A stretch of DNA of 40,976 nt from a virus. A program made the translations under genes and the position numbers. The stretch is taken from IMG/VR virus record IMGVR_UViG_3300034167_000617, positions 1 to 40,976 of that record; one strand, given 5' to 3'. Positions 14,352 to 22,244 of the stretch are shown one piece after another; within the stretch, counting starts at the first letter, position 1, and every line of letters starts with the position of its first letter. The notes below the pieces were generated by a model, which was given only the letters and a program-made list of their open reading frames with translations, searched no databases and was not told the origin of the DNA.

Positions 14352-15925
14352 GTCAAGACTTACGTGAAGTTATAAGACAGGAATATGTAAAATGTGCCTC
14401 TGATCCGGCTCATTTTATGAAGAAATACTGTTATATCCAACATCCTCAAAGAGGAAGAATCATGTTTAATCTATATCCATTCCAGGATAAAGTATTAAAT
14501 TTATGGAAAGACAATCCATACAGTATAGTACTTAAATCAAGACAATTAGGTATTTCAACACTATCTGCTGGTTATTCTTTATGGTTAATGTTATTCCATA
14601 AAGATAAAAACGTACTTTGTATTGCTACAAAGCAAGAAACCGCTAAAAACATGGTAACTAAGGTAAAATTTATGTATGAAAATTTACCATCATGGTTGAA
14701 AGTAACAGCGGATGAAAATAATAAACTTACATTACGATTAAATAACGGATCTCAAATTAAAGCAGTATCAGCTGCTGGTGATGCAGGTAGATCTGAAGCT
14801 GTATCTTTGCTACTAATTGACGAGGCCGCATTTATTGAAGGTATTGACACAATTTGGGCTTCTGCTCAACAAACCTTAGCTACAGGTGGTGGTGCTATTG
14901 TATTATCTACTCCTTATGGTACAGGTAATTGGTTCCATCAAACATGGGTTAAGGCTGAAGCACAACAAAACGATTTCTTACCTATTAAATTACCTTGGTT
15001 TGTCCATCCTGAAAGAAATGAAGCATGGAGAAAAAAACAAGACGAATTATTAGGTGATCCTAGATTAGCATCTCAAGAGTGTGATTGTGATTTTAGTACT
15101 TCAGGAGATACAGTATTTTATTCAGAATGGATTGAATTTATATCTCAAACTACAATAAAAGAACCGCTAGAACGCCGCGGAGTTGACCGTAACTTATGGA
15201 TATGGGAACCGGCGGACTACACTCAATCATATATGGTTATAGCCGATGTAGCACGGGGTGACGGCAAGGATTTTTCCGCAGCTCATGTTATACATGTTGA
15301 ATCAAATACACAAGTAGCAGAATATAAAGGTCAATTACCACCTAAAGAATTTGGATTTTTCTTAGTTGGCTTAGCTACAGAATACAATCAAGCTTTATTA
15401 GTAGTAGAAAATGCTAATATTGGTTGGTCAACATTAGACGCAGTTCAAGAACGTGGATATAAGAATTTATATTTTTCGCCTAAAAGTGATGCTGGAAATA
15501 ATGCTGATGCTTATTTTGACCAATATATGGATAATTCAAAATTAGTACCTGGTTTTACAACATCACTGAAAACTCGTCCTTTAATAGTTAATAAATTTAG
15601 AGAGTATATAGGTGATAAAAGTGTTGTTATTCAATCTAAACGTTTACTAGAAGAAATGAAAGTATTCATTTGGAAAAATGGTCGTCCTGAAGCACAATCA
15701 GGATACAATGATGACTTAATTATGAGTTTTGCAATTGGAATGTATTTAAGAGATACATCATTAAGATTTAAATCACAAAACCTAGAAATGTCTAGAGCAA
15801 CATTAAGTAATATGTCTGTTAACAGAACAGGATTTACAGGTGCTTATGGTTCTAATGTTCCTAACCCATATAGTATAGAAAATGGTATGGGTGGAAATGA
15901 AGACATTAGTTGGTTAATACGATAA
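14348..15925 (+). CDS. terL: Terminase large subunit (gp17-like)
   Basis: A 525-residue DNA-packaging motor with ATPase and nuclease halves. The ATPase has the variant Walker A SRQLGIST (64-71), Walker B LLLIDEAAF (154-162) and coupling motif VLSTPYGTGN (185-194). The RNase H-like nuclease shows an Asp in YMVIADVARGDGKD (about 290), a Glu in LVVENANIGW, and the closing Asp pair in YNDDLIMSFA. It is a little shorter than T4 gp17 (610). It cuts concatemeric DNA and pumps it through the portal. No small terminase gene was recognised nearby. The portal gene follows after 27 bases. Confidence 0.95.
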   Translation: MSQDLREVIRQEYVKCASDPAHFMKKYCYIQHPQRGRIMFNLYPFQDKVLNLWKDNPYSIVLKSRQLGISTLSAGYSLWLMLFHKDKNVLCIATKQETAKNMVTKVKFMYENLPSWLKVTADENNKLTLRLNNGSQIKAVSAAGDAGRSEAVSLLLIDEAAFIEGIDTIWASAQQTLATGGGAIVLSTPYGTGNWFHQTWVKAEAQQNDFLPIKLPWFVHPERNEAWRKKQDELLGDPRLASQECDCDFSTSGDTVFYSEWIEFISQTTIKEPLERRGVDRNLWIWEPADYTQSYMVIADVARGDGKDFSAAHVIHVESNTQVAEYKGQLPPKEFGFFLVGLATEYNQALLVVENANIGWSTLDAVQERGYKNLYFSPKSDAGNNADAYFDQYMDNSKLVPGFTTSLKTRPLIVNKFREYIGDKSVVIQSKRLLEEMKVFIWKNGRPEAQSGYNDDLIMSFAIGMYLRDTSLRFKSQNLEMSRATLSNMSVNRTGFTGAYGSNVPNPYSIENGMGGNEDISWLIR

Positions 15926-15933
15926 TATTTATA
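15926..15933 (+). promoter_or_regulatory. TATTTATA late-promoter-like element before portal
   Basis: TATTTATA starts 27 bases before the portal ATG at 15953, in the 27-base gap after the terminase stop. The surrounding ATATTTATAATT is shared with the element at 25992. Confidence 0.35.
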
Positions 15934-15952
15934 ATTAATAACATATAATAAA

Positions 15953-17830
15953 ATGGCAGACAAAGGCTTATTTTCACGATTACAACGACTATTCTCTACT
16001 GATGTAGTGATGAGAAATCAGGGTGGTGATCAATTAAAAGTAATGGACGTTAACACCATACAACAAACTGGTGATATCGCTACTAACTCATTAATGGATA
16101 GATATAATAGAATCTATTCAACTAATGCATCTTCACTTTATGGAGCTCAATTAAATTTAAATTACCAATACTTACGTACCCAATTATATTCAGACTATGA
16201 TATCATGGATCAGGATGCAATTGTTGGTTCAGCATTAGATATTGTAGCTGATGAATCTACATTAAAAGATGATATGGGTGAAGTATTATCTATTCGTTCA
16301 TCAGACGAAAACATTCAAAGAATTTTATATAACTTATTTTATGATGTATTAAACATTGAATTTAATTTATGGTCTTGGATTCGTCAAATGTGCAAATATG
16401 GTGACTTTTTCTTAAGATTAGAAATTGCTGAAAAATTTGGTGTATATAATGTTATTCCATACACAGCATATCATATTGAAAGACAAGAAAATTATGACAA
16501 AGACAAACCAGCATCTGTTCGTTTCCAATTCAGACCTGAAGGATTTTTATCAGGTGATGGTTATTACAACACACCTAATTTAGGTCGTCAAAATGAACCA
16601 GGTATTTTCTTTGAAAACTATGAGGTAGCTCACTTTAGATTAATCACAGATGTTAACTATTTACCATATGGTAGATCTTATCTAGAACCAGCTCGTCGTT
16701 TATATAAACAATACGCATTAATGGAAGATGCAATGTTAATCCATCGTGTAGTTCGTTCACCAGAAAAACGTACTTTCTTTATTAATGTTGGTTCTATCCC
16801 GCCTAATGAAGTTGAAGCATTTATGCAGAAAACTATTAGTTCAATGAAACGTACTCCATTAATGGATCAAAAGACAGGTGAATATAATGTTAAATATAAT
16901 ATGCAAAACTTACTAGAAGATTTTTATATTCCAGTAAGAGGTAATGATCAGGCGACACGTATTGAAAATACTAAAGGTTTAGATTACGATGGTATTCAAG
17001 ACGTTGCATATTTAAGAGATAAGTTATTCGCAGCATTAAAGGTACCTAAAGCATTTTTAGGTTACGATAAAGACTTACAAGGTAAAGCAACATTAGCAGC
17101 AGAAGATATTCGTTTTGCTCGTACAATCGATCGTATTCAACGTATTACATTATCTGAATTATATAAAATTGCATTAGTACATTTATATGTTCAAGGTTAT
17201 ACTAACGATGAATTAACTAACTTTGAGTTATCATTAACTACACCGTCTATTATATACGATCAAGAACGTATCATGTTAATGAAGGAAAAAGTTGATTTAG
17301 CTAAAAACATCATTGAAACTAAATTAATGCCTACTGATTGGGTTTATGACAATGTATTCAGATTCTCTGAAGATTCATATGATGAATATAGAGATATGAT
17401 GATTGAAGATGCAAAACGTGAATTTAGAATTGCACAAATTAGAGAAGAAGGTAATGACCCAGTAGAAACAGGTAAATCTTATGGTACACCACATGATTTA
17501 GCTAGTTTATATAGCAAAAACGGCGGACCAGAAGGTGAATTGCCACCAGGATATGACAATGATACACAATTAGGTCGTCCAAAAGAAAGAGTATCTAATA
17601 TTAATACACAGGATAACGCATTAGGTCGCGATAGATTAGGTGTTAAAGATATGAAATCTGATGACCAATCAGGATATGGTAAATCAACAGCTAAACCATT
17701 TGCTTTAGAAAGTGCTAAATCAGCTTTTGCAAGAAATAAACGTTTGTTTGAACAAGTTGACAAAAAATTATGTCTTAGTCAAGAAAAACCAGGAGATTCG
17801 CTATTAGATGAATCCCAAATTAGAGAATAA
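15953..17830 (+). CDS. gp20: Portal vertex protein (gp20-like)
   Basis: A 625-residue T4-type portal. Supporting segments are DQDAIVGSALDIVADEST near residue 90, the PYGRSYLEPARRLYKQ segment with MEDAMLIHRVVRSPEKR (about 240-275), the KVPKAFLGYDKDLQGKATLA loop near 365, and a helical C-terminal region. It forms the dodecameric DNA gate at one capsid vertex and nucleates prohead assembly with the scaffold. It is longer than T4 gp20 (524), mainly at the disordered charged C-terminus, which ends with SAKSAFARNKRLFEQ. The position right after terminase skips the sheath and tube genes found between them in T4. Confidence 0.93.
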   Translation: MADKGLFSRLQRLFSTDVVMRNQGGDQLKVMDVNTIQQTGDIATNSLMDRYNRIYSTNASSLYGAQLNLNYQYLRTQLYSDYDIMDQDAIVGSALDIVADESTLKDDMGEVLSIRSSDENIQRILYNLFYDVLNIEFNLWSWIRQMCKYGDFFLRLEIAEKFGVYNVIPYTAYHIERQENYDKDKPASVRFQFRPEGFLSGDGYYNTPNLGRQNEPGIFFENYEVAHFRLITDVNYLPYGRSYLEPARRLYKQYALMEDAMLIHRVVRSPEKRTFFINVGSIPPNEVEAFMQKTISSMKRTPLMDQKTGEYNVKYNMQNLLEDFYIPVRGNDQATRIENTKGLDYDGIQDVAYLRDKLFAALKVPKAFLGYDKDLQGKATLAAEDIRFARTIDRIQRITLSELYKIALVHLYVQGYTNDELTNFELSLTTPSIIYDQERIMLMKEKVDLAKNIIETKLMPTDWVYDNVFRFSEDSYDEYRDMMIEDAKREFRIAQIREEGNDPVETGKSYGTPHDLASLYSKNGGPEGELPPGYDNDTQLGRPKERVSNINTQDNALGRDRLGVKDMKSDDQSGYGKSTAKPFALESAKSAFARNKRLFEQVDKKLCLSQEKPGDSLLDESQIRE

Positions 17831-17841
17831 TAATCCTTATA

Positions 17842-17849
17842 TATTTATA
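17842..17849 (+). promoter_or_regulatory. TATTTATA late-promoter-like element
   Basis: TATTTATA starts 24 bases before the ATG at 17866, inside the 35-base gap after the portal gene. The local context ATATTTATAAT is shared with the sites at 15926 and 25992. Confidence 0.35.
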
Positions 17850-17865
17850 ATAAAACACTTTAGGA

Positions 17866-18720
17866 ATGATTGTTAAACATTCAAAATACAAGAATACTGG
17901 CATTTTATTTGAGCTTTTAGTTAGACAAATCACGTCTGATACATTGTCAGGCGTAGACTCAAAAGCGGCAACTATTCTAAAAAAACACTTTGTAAAAACA
18001 GAGTTAGGAAAAGAGTATAAGTTATATGAAACGTTGTTAAACAACATTAGACTAAGCGAAGGCAAAGCAGATATCATTATTAATACTTTATTAGAAAGTG
18101 GTAAATATTTAAACAGATCAGCATTACGTCGTCAAAAATATAATTTAATTAAAGAAATTAAAGCAAATTATAACGTTGATGAATTTTTTAAAACTAAACT
18201 CCCTAATTACAAAACACAAGCAGCGTTCTATACATTATTAGAAATGTATGATGGTATTAACCAACCAGAAGCTAATCAAGTAATCTCAAATAAATTAATT
18301 CTATTAGAACATTTAACTTCAGCACCACTTACAACAGTTGCTAAAGATACATTAATGGAAGAATTTAAGTCATACGATAAAGATATTCGTATGTTAACTT
18401 ATAGAGCGTTATTAGAAAAATTTAATTCTAAATACGCTAATTTAAATGAAGGACAAAAATCAGTATTAAAAGAATTTATCAATAGTGTTGATAATCCATC
18501 TAAATTAAAAGATTTTTACAATACTAAAGTAACAGAAATTAAATCTGACTTAACTAAATTAAATAAAAAAGTTAAAGACAAGACAACTCAAATTAAAATT
18601 AATGAGGTGTCTAATATTTTAGTTACATTAGAAAAAAATGACAAAATTAGTAATGATGATATGACTAATTTACTTCATTACTATGAATTACTAGAAGAAT
18701 TACATAAAGTAAATGGATAA
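17866..18720 (+). CDS. Conserved T4-like head-cluster protein of unknown function
   Basis: A 284-residue, almost entirely helical protein. The N-terminus (HSKYKNTGILFELLVRQITS, then a SKAATILKKHFVKTELGKEY segment and RSALRRQKYNLIKEIK near residue 85) resembles a protein I recall in the same place, between portal and prohead protease, in marine T4-like phages. It has no T4 counterpart by sequence that I can name; a prohead core or assembly role (the position of gp67/gp68) is inferred. There is no targeting peptide at the start. It overlaps the next gene (ATG at 18713). Confidence 0.75.
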   Translation: MIVKHSKYKNTGILFELLVRQITSDTLSGVDSKAATILKKHFVKTELGKEYKLYETLLNNIRLSEGKADIIINTLLESGKYLNRSALRRQKYNLIKEIKANYNVDEFFKTKLPNYKTQAAFYTLLEMYDGINQPEANQVISNKLILLEHLTSAPLTTVAKDTLMEEFKSYDKDIRMLTYRALLEKFNSKYANLNEGQKSVLKEFINSVDNPSKLKDFYNTKVTEIKSDLTKLNKKVKDKTTQIKINEVSNILVTLEKNDKISNDDMTNLLHYYELLEELHKVNG

Positions 18721-19258
18721 TTTAAAACGTATTATTAAAGATACATTAAAAAAGATATCTGAAGAGTCAGGCACAGGAGGTGGAGCATCAGCTGGTGCTT
18801 TTAGCCCAGGTGAAGGACCACAAACAGCAGAAAAAGTAAAAAAAGAAGGAACCGATGCTGCTTATAAAAAAAATACTAATTCTAAAGGTACAACAAATAA
18901 TATTTATGTTAAAAACTTTAAATATAAGTTAGTTAACCAAAAAGCATTAAATAAACAGGCAAAGGGAATTGAAGTTAAACAAATGTGGAAAGAAAATGTA
19001 AACGAAGCACAATTAGATGTAGACGCTTATATTGATTCTTTAAACATAGATAAACCAGAATTAAAAACATTTATCAAATCTAGATTAGAAGGATTTGATA
19101 CATTAGAACAAAAATTAAACGAATTATTACCATTATTACAAAACGCAAAACAAAAAACATTAGATTACTATAAAAATAATCCTAATTTTAATGTATTATA
19201 TGGTACTGATTTAGCAAACGATTATTTAAACGACTTAATAAACTTATTTAAAGACTAA
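18713..19258 (+). CDS. Putative prohead core/internal protein with TGGG-SAG motif
   Basis: A 181-residue protein. The N-terminal helix MDNLKRIIKDTLKKISEES is followed by TGGGASAGAFSPGEG. The major capsid protein has a near copy (TGGGSSAGSFSVGQ) just after its own predicted propeptide cleavage point, so the two share a maturation-site context (ISEE and VMEQ, respectively). The middle is a basic disordered linker, and residues 95-181 are helical and acidic. It overlaps the previous gene by 8 bases. Prohead core function is inferred from position and motif; no family recognised. Confidence 0.75.
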   Translation: MDNLKRIIKDTLKKISEESGTGGGASAGAFSPGEGPQTAEKVKKEGTDAAYKKNTNSKGTTNNIYVKNFKYKLVNQKALNKQAKGIEVKQMWKENVNEAQLDVDAYIDSLNIDKPELKTFIKSRLEGFDTLEQKLNELLPLLQNAKQKTLDYYKNNPNFNVLYGTDLANDYLNDLINLFKD

Positions 19259-19259
19259 T

Positions 19260-19484
19260 ATGGCAAATATACCTGTTAACACAACCGGAATAGTAACTAC
19301 AACATCAATCACTGGTTCATACGCTGGCTTTACAGTAGTATCAGGCTCAGCTACCTTCACTGGTATAAAAGATTTTAATGGAAATTCATTAACAACTCCT
19401 TGGGTTGTACCTGCAGGATTTACTGTACCTATTTATGTAACTAGCGCTTCTTTATCTTCAGGAGCAGTATTATTTTACAATTAA
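19260..19484 (+). CDS. Small beta-rich virion-like protein
   Basis: A 74-residue protein rich in Thr, Ser, Val and Gly with alternating strands (GIVTTTSITGSYAGFTVVSG, PIYVTSASLSSGAVLFYN). The composition resembles the larger protein at 26010, so it may be a small decoration or spike-like structural protein; this is inference. It starts two bases after the preceding stop (TAATATG) and precedes a putative core protein. No signal peptide and no targeting peptide. Confidence 0.6.
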   Translation: MANIPVNTTGIVTTTSITGSYAGFTVVSGSATFTGIKDFNGNSLTTPWVVPAGFTVPIYVTSASLSSGAVLFYN

Positions 19485-19497
19485 TAACTCATTATAA

Positions 19498-20865
19498 ATG
19501 AAAACATTACAAGAACAATACATCCTTATTAAAGAAGGAAAAGGAAATAAAGATCATTTCTTAAAACAAGCAAAAAATCTATTTCCTGAATATATTAATC
19601 AGTATTCTAGCTACGATTCTACAGTAAGTGTACTTAAATCAAAAAGTATCTTAAGTGAAGGTATTGGTGGTGTGATTAGTCACAAACCATCTCCATCATG
19701 GTTAGAAATATTTAGAGAAAATACAAATAATGAAGCAGTAGATATGACTTCAGCTCCTTCTGGTCCATTTGGAGATGCTATAGGTTGGATATCACGAAGT
19801 AATGAGTATGGTAAAAACTTATTAATGAGTAACGGTATTACTAAAGCGGATGACGCTATTATTTTATTTAAAGCACTTAAATCCGGAAAAATTACAGAAG
19901 AAAATCTTAGTAAGGTTATAATGGCTGGTGGAAAGAGATTTACTGATACTGAAACATGGATAAAAGATATGAAACCTCTTTTAAAAAAGGCTAATGAACC
20001 AAATACAGTGAAAGAAGGTAATAATCTTAGTGTTAAATTAAGTGATGGTTCTGAAATCCAAAAAGGTAGTAAAGCTAAAATAAATGACGAAGTAGTAACA
20101 ATTGTAAATATTACTAAAGTTGGTAACCTTAAGCATATTACAGGTAAAACTAAAGATGGTAGAGAATTATTAGCAAAAGGTAGTGCTTATGTATCTTCAT
20201 ATGACTCTAAAGAAGAAAATCTATCAGAAGTTATTGGTGTTCCAAATAGAAAAACATACGGTGACTATGATGAGTTTGCAAAACCATCTAAACAAGTTCA
20301 AAAAGATTTAGCTGATCAATTTGATAATGAAGATAAGAAAAATATTGACAATGTTTATGGTACATCTTTCTTAAATGGCTACTATGCTGAAATGAAAGAT
20401 CCTAAAAACAAAACTAAAACAGTAGACGAATTAAAACAAATTGTACTTAAAAACATGGTTAAAGACATAAACTATTATGCTAAAAATGCTATGTTTGGAA
20501 CTAAAGGAGTAGGATTTAAAACTGAAAAATTAACAATTGCACCTAAAGGTAAATATAAGTCAAGCGGATATGGTGATTTACCTAAAACTAAAACTATTAA
20601 AGAAAGTATCCATGACCTAGATATATTATTAAGACCTCTTTCAAACCCAGATTTTCCACCATTAACGCGATCACCTGAAGAGTTAGGTAAAGAGGCAGAT
20701 AATAGATCTGAAAACATGTTGTTAATGAAATACCAAAAGCAAATTAATGATCGTAATATAACAGATGATGAATTGAGAGATATATTAAGTGGTCAAGGTG
20801 TTAAGGGATTTGGAGGAAGAAAAAATGCAATTGAAAAAATTATAAGTAATAGAAATACAAATTAA
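19498..20865 (+). CDS. Putative prohead core/internal protein with EQY-IKEGKG peptide
   Basis: A 455-residue protein. Residues 1-60 (MKTLQEQYILIKEGKGNKD, then LFPEYINQYSSYDSTVSVLK) match a module I recall at the N-terminus of head-cluster proteins of marine T4-like phages. LIKE|G is a possible gp21-type cut site. Residues 175-240 form a small predicted beta domain (NLSVKLSDGSEIQKGSKAKI...). Residues 240-345 contain a second helical region with NVYGTSFLNGYYAEMKD. A KTIKESIHDLD motif near residue 372 is another targeting-like stretch. It lies directly upstream of the protease gene, the place of core proteins in T4. Confidence 0.75.
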   Translation: MKTLQEQYILIKEGKGNKDHFLKQAKNLFPEYINQYSSYDSTVSVLKSKSILSEGIGGVISHKPSPSWLEIFRENTNNEAVDMTSAPSGPFGDAIGWISRSNEYGKNLLMSNGITKADDAIILFKALKSGKITEENLSKVIMAGGKRFTDTETWIKDMKPLLKKANEPNTVKEGNNLSVKLSDGSEIQKGSKAKINDEVVTIVNITKVGNLKHITGKTKDGRELLAKGSAYVSSYDSKEENLSEVIGVPNRKTYGDYDEFAKPSKQVQKDLADQFDNEDKKNIDNVYGTSFLNGYYAEMKDPKNKTKTVDELKQIVLKNMVKDINYYAKNAMFGTKGVGFKTEKLTIAPKGKYKSSGYGDLPKTKTIKESIHDLDILLRPLSNPDFPPLTRSPEELGKEADNRSENMLLMKYQKQINDRNITDDELRDILSGQGVKGFGGRKNAIEKIISNRNTN

Positions 20866-20871
20866 CGTAAT

Positions 20872-21477
20872 ATGAGACAAGTATTAATTGAAACACAATT
20901 ATTCTCACCCAAAGCTGTTAGCTTAACTGAAGGAACTAATCCTGGAGGTAACCTATTAGTAAAAGGTGTATTAGCTACTGTCGAAGTAAAAAACGGTAAT
21001 GGTAGATATTACGCTAAAGAATTATGGGAACGTGAAATGGATCGCTACATGGAATCAATTCGTGAGAATAGAGCTTTAGGTGAATTAGACCACCCAGATT
21101 CTTCAATTATTAACTTAAAAAATGTTTCACATAATATTAAAAAATGCTGGTGGGATGGAAATAATGTAATGGGTATGATTGAAATCTTACCTACTCCATC
21201 TGGTAACATTTTAAAAGCATTAATCGATAGTGGTATTACAGTAGGTGTATCATCAAGAGGAATGGGTTCATTAGAACAAAAAGGTAATGTAATGGAAGTA
21301 CAAGATGACTTTGAATTACTATGTTGGGATTTCGTTTCAACACCTTCTAATCCGGGTTCATGGATGCTACCAACTAGCTTAAATGAATCATATATTCCTA
21401 GTATAAATCAATACAGTAAAATTAATTCAATTATTACTGATATTTTATGTGCTAATGGATCATGTCCGTTATTCTAA
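20872..21477 (+). CDS. gp21: Prohead protease (gp21-like)
   Basis: A 201-residue serine protease of the T4 gp21 type. The catalytic His is H74 in LGELDHPDS, and the Ser is in VGVSSRG (S127/S128). The closing motif DFVSTPSNPGSW (153-164) is typical. It cleaves scaffold, capsid protein and internal proteins after Glu in hydrophobic-x-Glu contexts during prohead maturation. Its own N-terminus carries VLIE|T and SLTE|G, sites for self-processing. The substrates predicted here are the many peptide-bearing proteins in this window. The signal-peptide nuclease gene follows after one base. Confidence 0.92.
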   Translation: MRQVLIETQLFSPKAVSLTEGTNPGGNLLVKGVLATVEVKNGNGRYYAKELWEREMDRYMESIRENRALGELDHPDSSIINLKNVSHNIKKCWWDGNNVMGMIEILPTPSGNILKALIDSGITVGVSSRGMGSLEQKGNVMEVQDDFELLCWDFVSTPSNPGSWMLPTSLNESYIPSINQYSKINSIITDILCANGSCPLF

Positions 21478-21478
21478 C

Positions 21479-22072
21479 ATGAAAAATTTATTTCTAGTAA
21501 TATTAATTTGTCTATCAACAGTAGTTTTTGGACAAACTAAATTAAGAGATAGTGTTAACTATCAAACTCCTAACTTCCGTATTGTTTATTCTGAAATTTT
21601 AGAACAACCTAAATGGGTTACCTACACAGTTAAATGTCCTACAGGTACTGCTTCTAGAGCAAGTATGGAATTCTACACAGACAAAAATATTAAAACATCT
21701 GATAACGAAGATTATGTTAATAATGAATGGGATAAAGGACATATTGCTCCTGCTGCTTCATTTAATTGTACTAAAGAAATGTTATACTCAACATTTACCT
21801 ATATTAACTCAGCAATGCAACAACAATCACTTAATCGTGGTCCTTGGAAAACATTAGAAATATGGGAACGTGAACAAGCTAAAACTACAACAGTATCAGT
21901 ATATGTTAGATTAGATTATGATAAAGTACCTAAACGTGTACCTACAAACGCGGCGATACCTAAAGGATTTTATAAAGAATTAAAAGTAGGTAATACTAAG
22001 TATTGTTATTATTTTCCTAACATCGCCCCTACATCAAAAGACTTAAATACGTTTAAGTGCAATTGTAAATAA
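21479..22072 (+). CDS. Secreted DNA/RNA non-specific endonuclease
   Basis: The ATG at 21479 gives 197 residues with a signal peptide (1-19, ending VVFGQ). The NUC1/Endonuclease_NS active site is DKGH (85-88; usually DRGH) in WDKGHIAPAASF, followed by the metal Asn N110 in YINSAMQQQSLNRGPWKTLE (109-128), whose spacing to N119 and E127 matches the family. Cys pairs in the mature part would suit the periplasm. It would degrade nucleic acid in the periplasm or outside the cell, for example from competing phages or host debris; the purpose is inference. It lies between protease and scaffold, and tandem terminators follow. Confidence 0.9.
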   Translation: MKNLFLVILICLSTVVFGQTKLRDSVNYQTPNFRIVYSEILEQPKWVTYTVKCPTGTASRASMEFYTDKNIKTSDNEDYVNNEWDKGHIAPAASFNCTKEMLYSTFTYINSAMQQQSLNRGPWKTLEIWEREQAKTTTVSVYVRLDYDKVPKRVPTNAAIPKGFYKELKVGNTKYCYYFPNIAPTSKDLNTFKCNCK

Positions 22073-22078
22073 AACATG

Positions 22079-22102
22079 GCTCTTCCAAAAGAAGAGCTTT
22101 TT
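22079..22102 (+). terminator. Intrinsic terminator after nuclease gene
   Basis: GCTCTTC (22079-22085) and GAAGAGC (22091-22097) form a 7-bp stem around CAAAA, followed by TTTTTC. It ends the transcript containing portal, protease and nuclease genes. Confidence 0.8.
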
Positions 22103-22105
22103 CTT

Positions 22106-22124
22106 TGCACTTCTGTGCATTTTT
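22106..22124 (+). terminator. Second tandem terminator hairpin
   Basis: TGCAC (22106-22110) and GTGCA (22115-22119) form a 5-bp stem with a TTCT loop, followed by a run of five T. Directly behind the first terminator, it would back up termination before the scaffold gene. Confidence 0.6.
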
Positions 22125-22153
22125 AGAAAATCCGGACATATGTATATTAGAAT

Positions 22154-22181
22154 ATACTGCCCGCAATCGCATTTGCAGTAT
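22154..22181 (+). promoter_or_regulatory. Inverted repeat upstream of the scaffold promoter
   Basis: ATACTGC (22154-22160) and GCAGTAT (22175-22181) are perfect inverted repeats around 14 bases. The right arm abuts the CTATAAATA late-promoter-like box. It could be an operator or activator site, or an RNA hairpin. Confidence 0.35.
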
Positions 22182-22182
22182 C

Positions 22183-22190
22183 TATAAATA
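22183..22190 (+). promoter_or_regulatory. T4-type late promoter (TATAAATA) for scaffold and capsid genes
   Basis: CTATAAATA at 22182-22190 is the canonical T4-family late -10 box in the correct orientation, 55-62 bases before the scaffold ATG and just after two terminators. It would drive high late expression of the scaffold and major capsid protein. Confidence 0.65.
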
Positions 22191-22200
22191 ACAATTCTAT

Positions 22201-22219
22201 TACACTTCAAATAAGTGTA
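22201..22219 (+). other. Hairpin in the scaffold mRNA leader
   Basis: TACACTT (22201-22207) and AAGTGTA (22213-22219) form a perfect 7-bp stem around CAAAT, a few bases after the expected late transcription start. It may stabilise the mRNA. There is no T-tract, so a terminator is unlikely. Confidence 0.4.
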
Positions 22220-22244
22220 TTTCCCAAACAAAATTTTAGGACAA

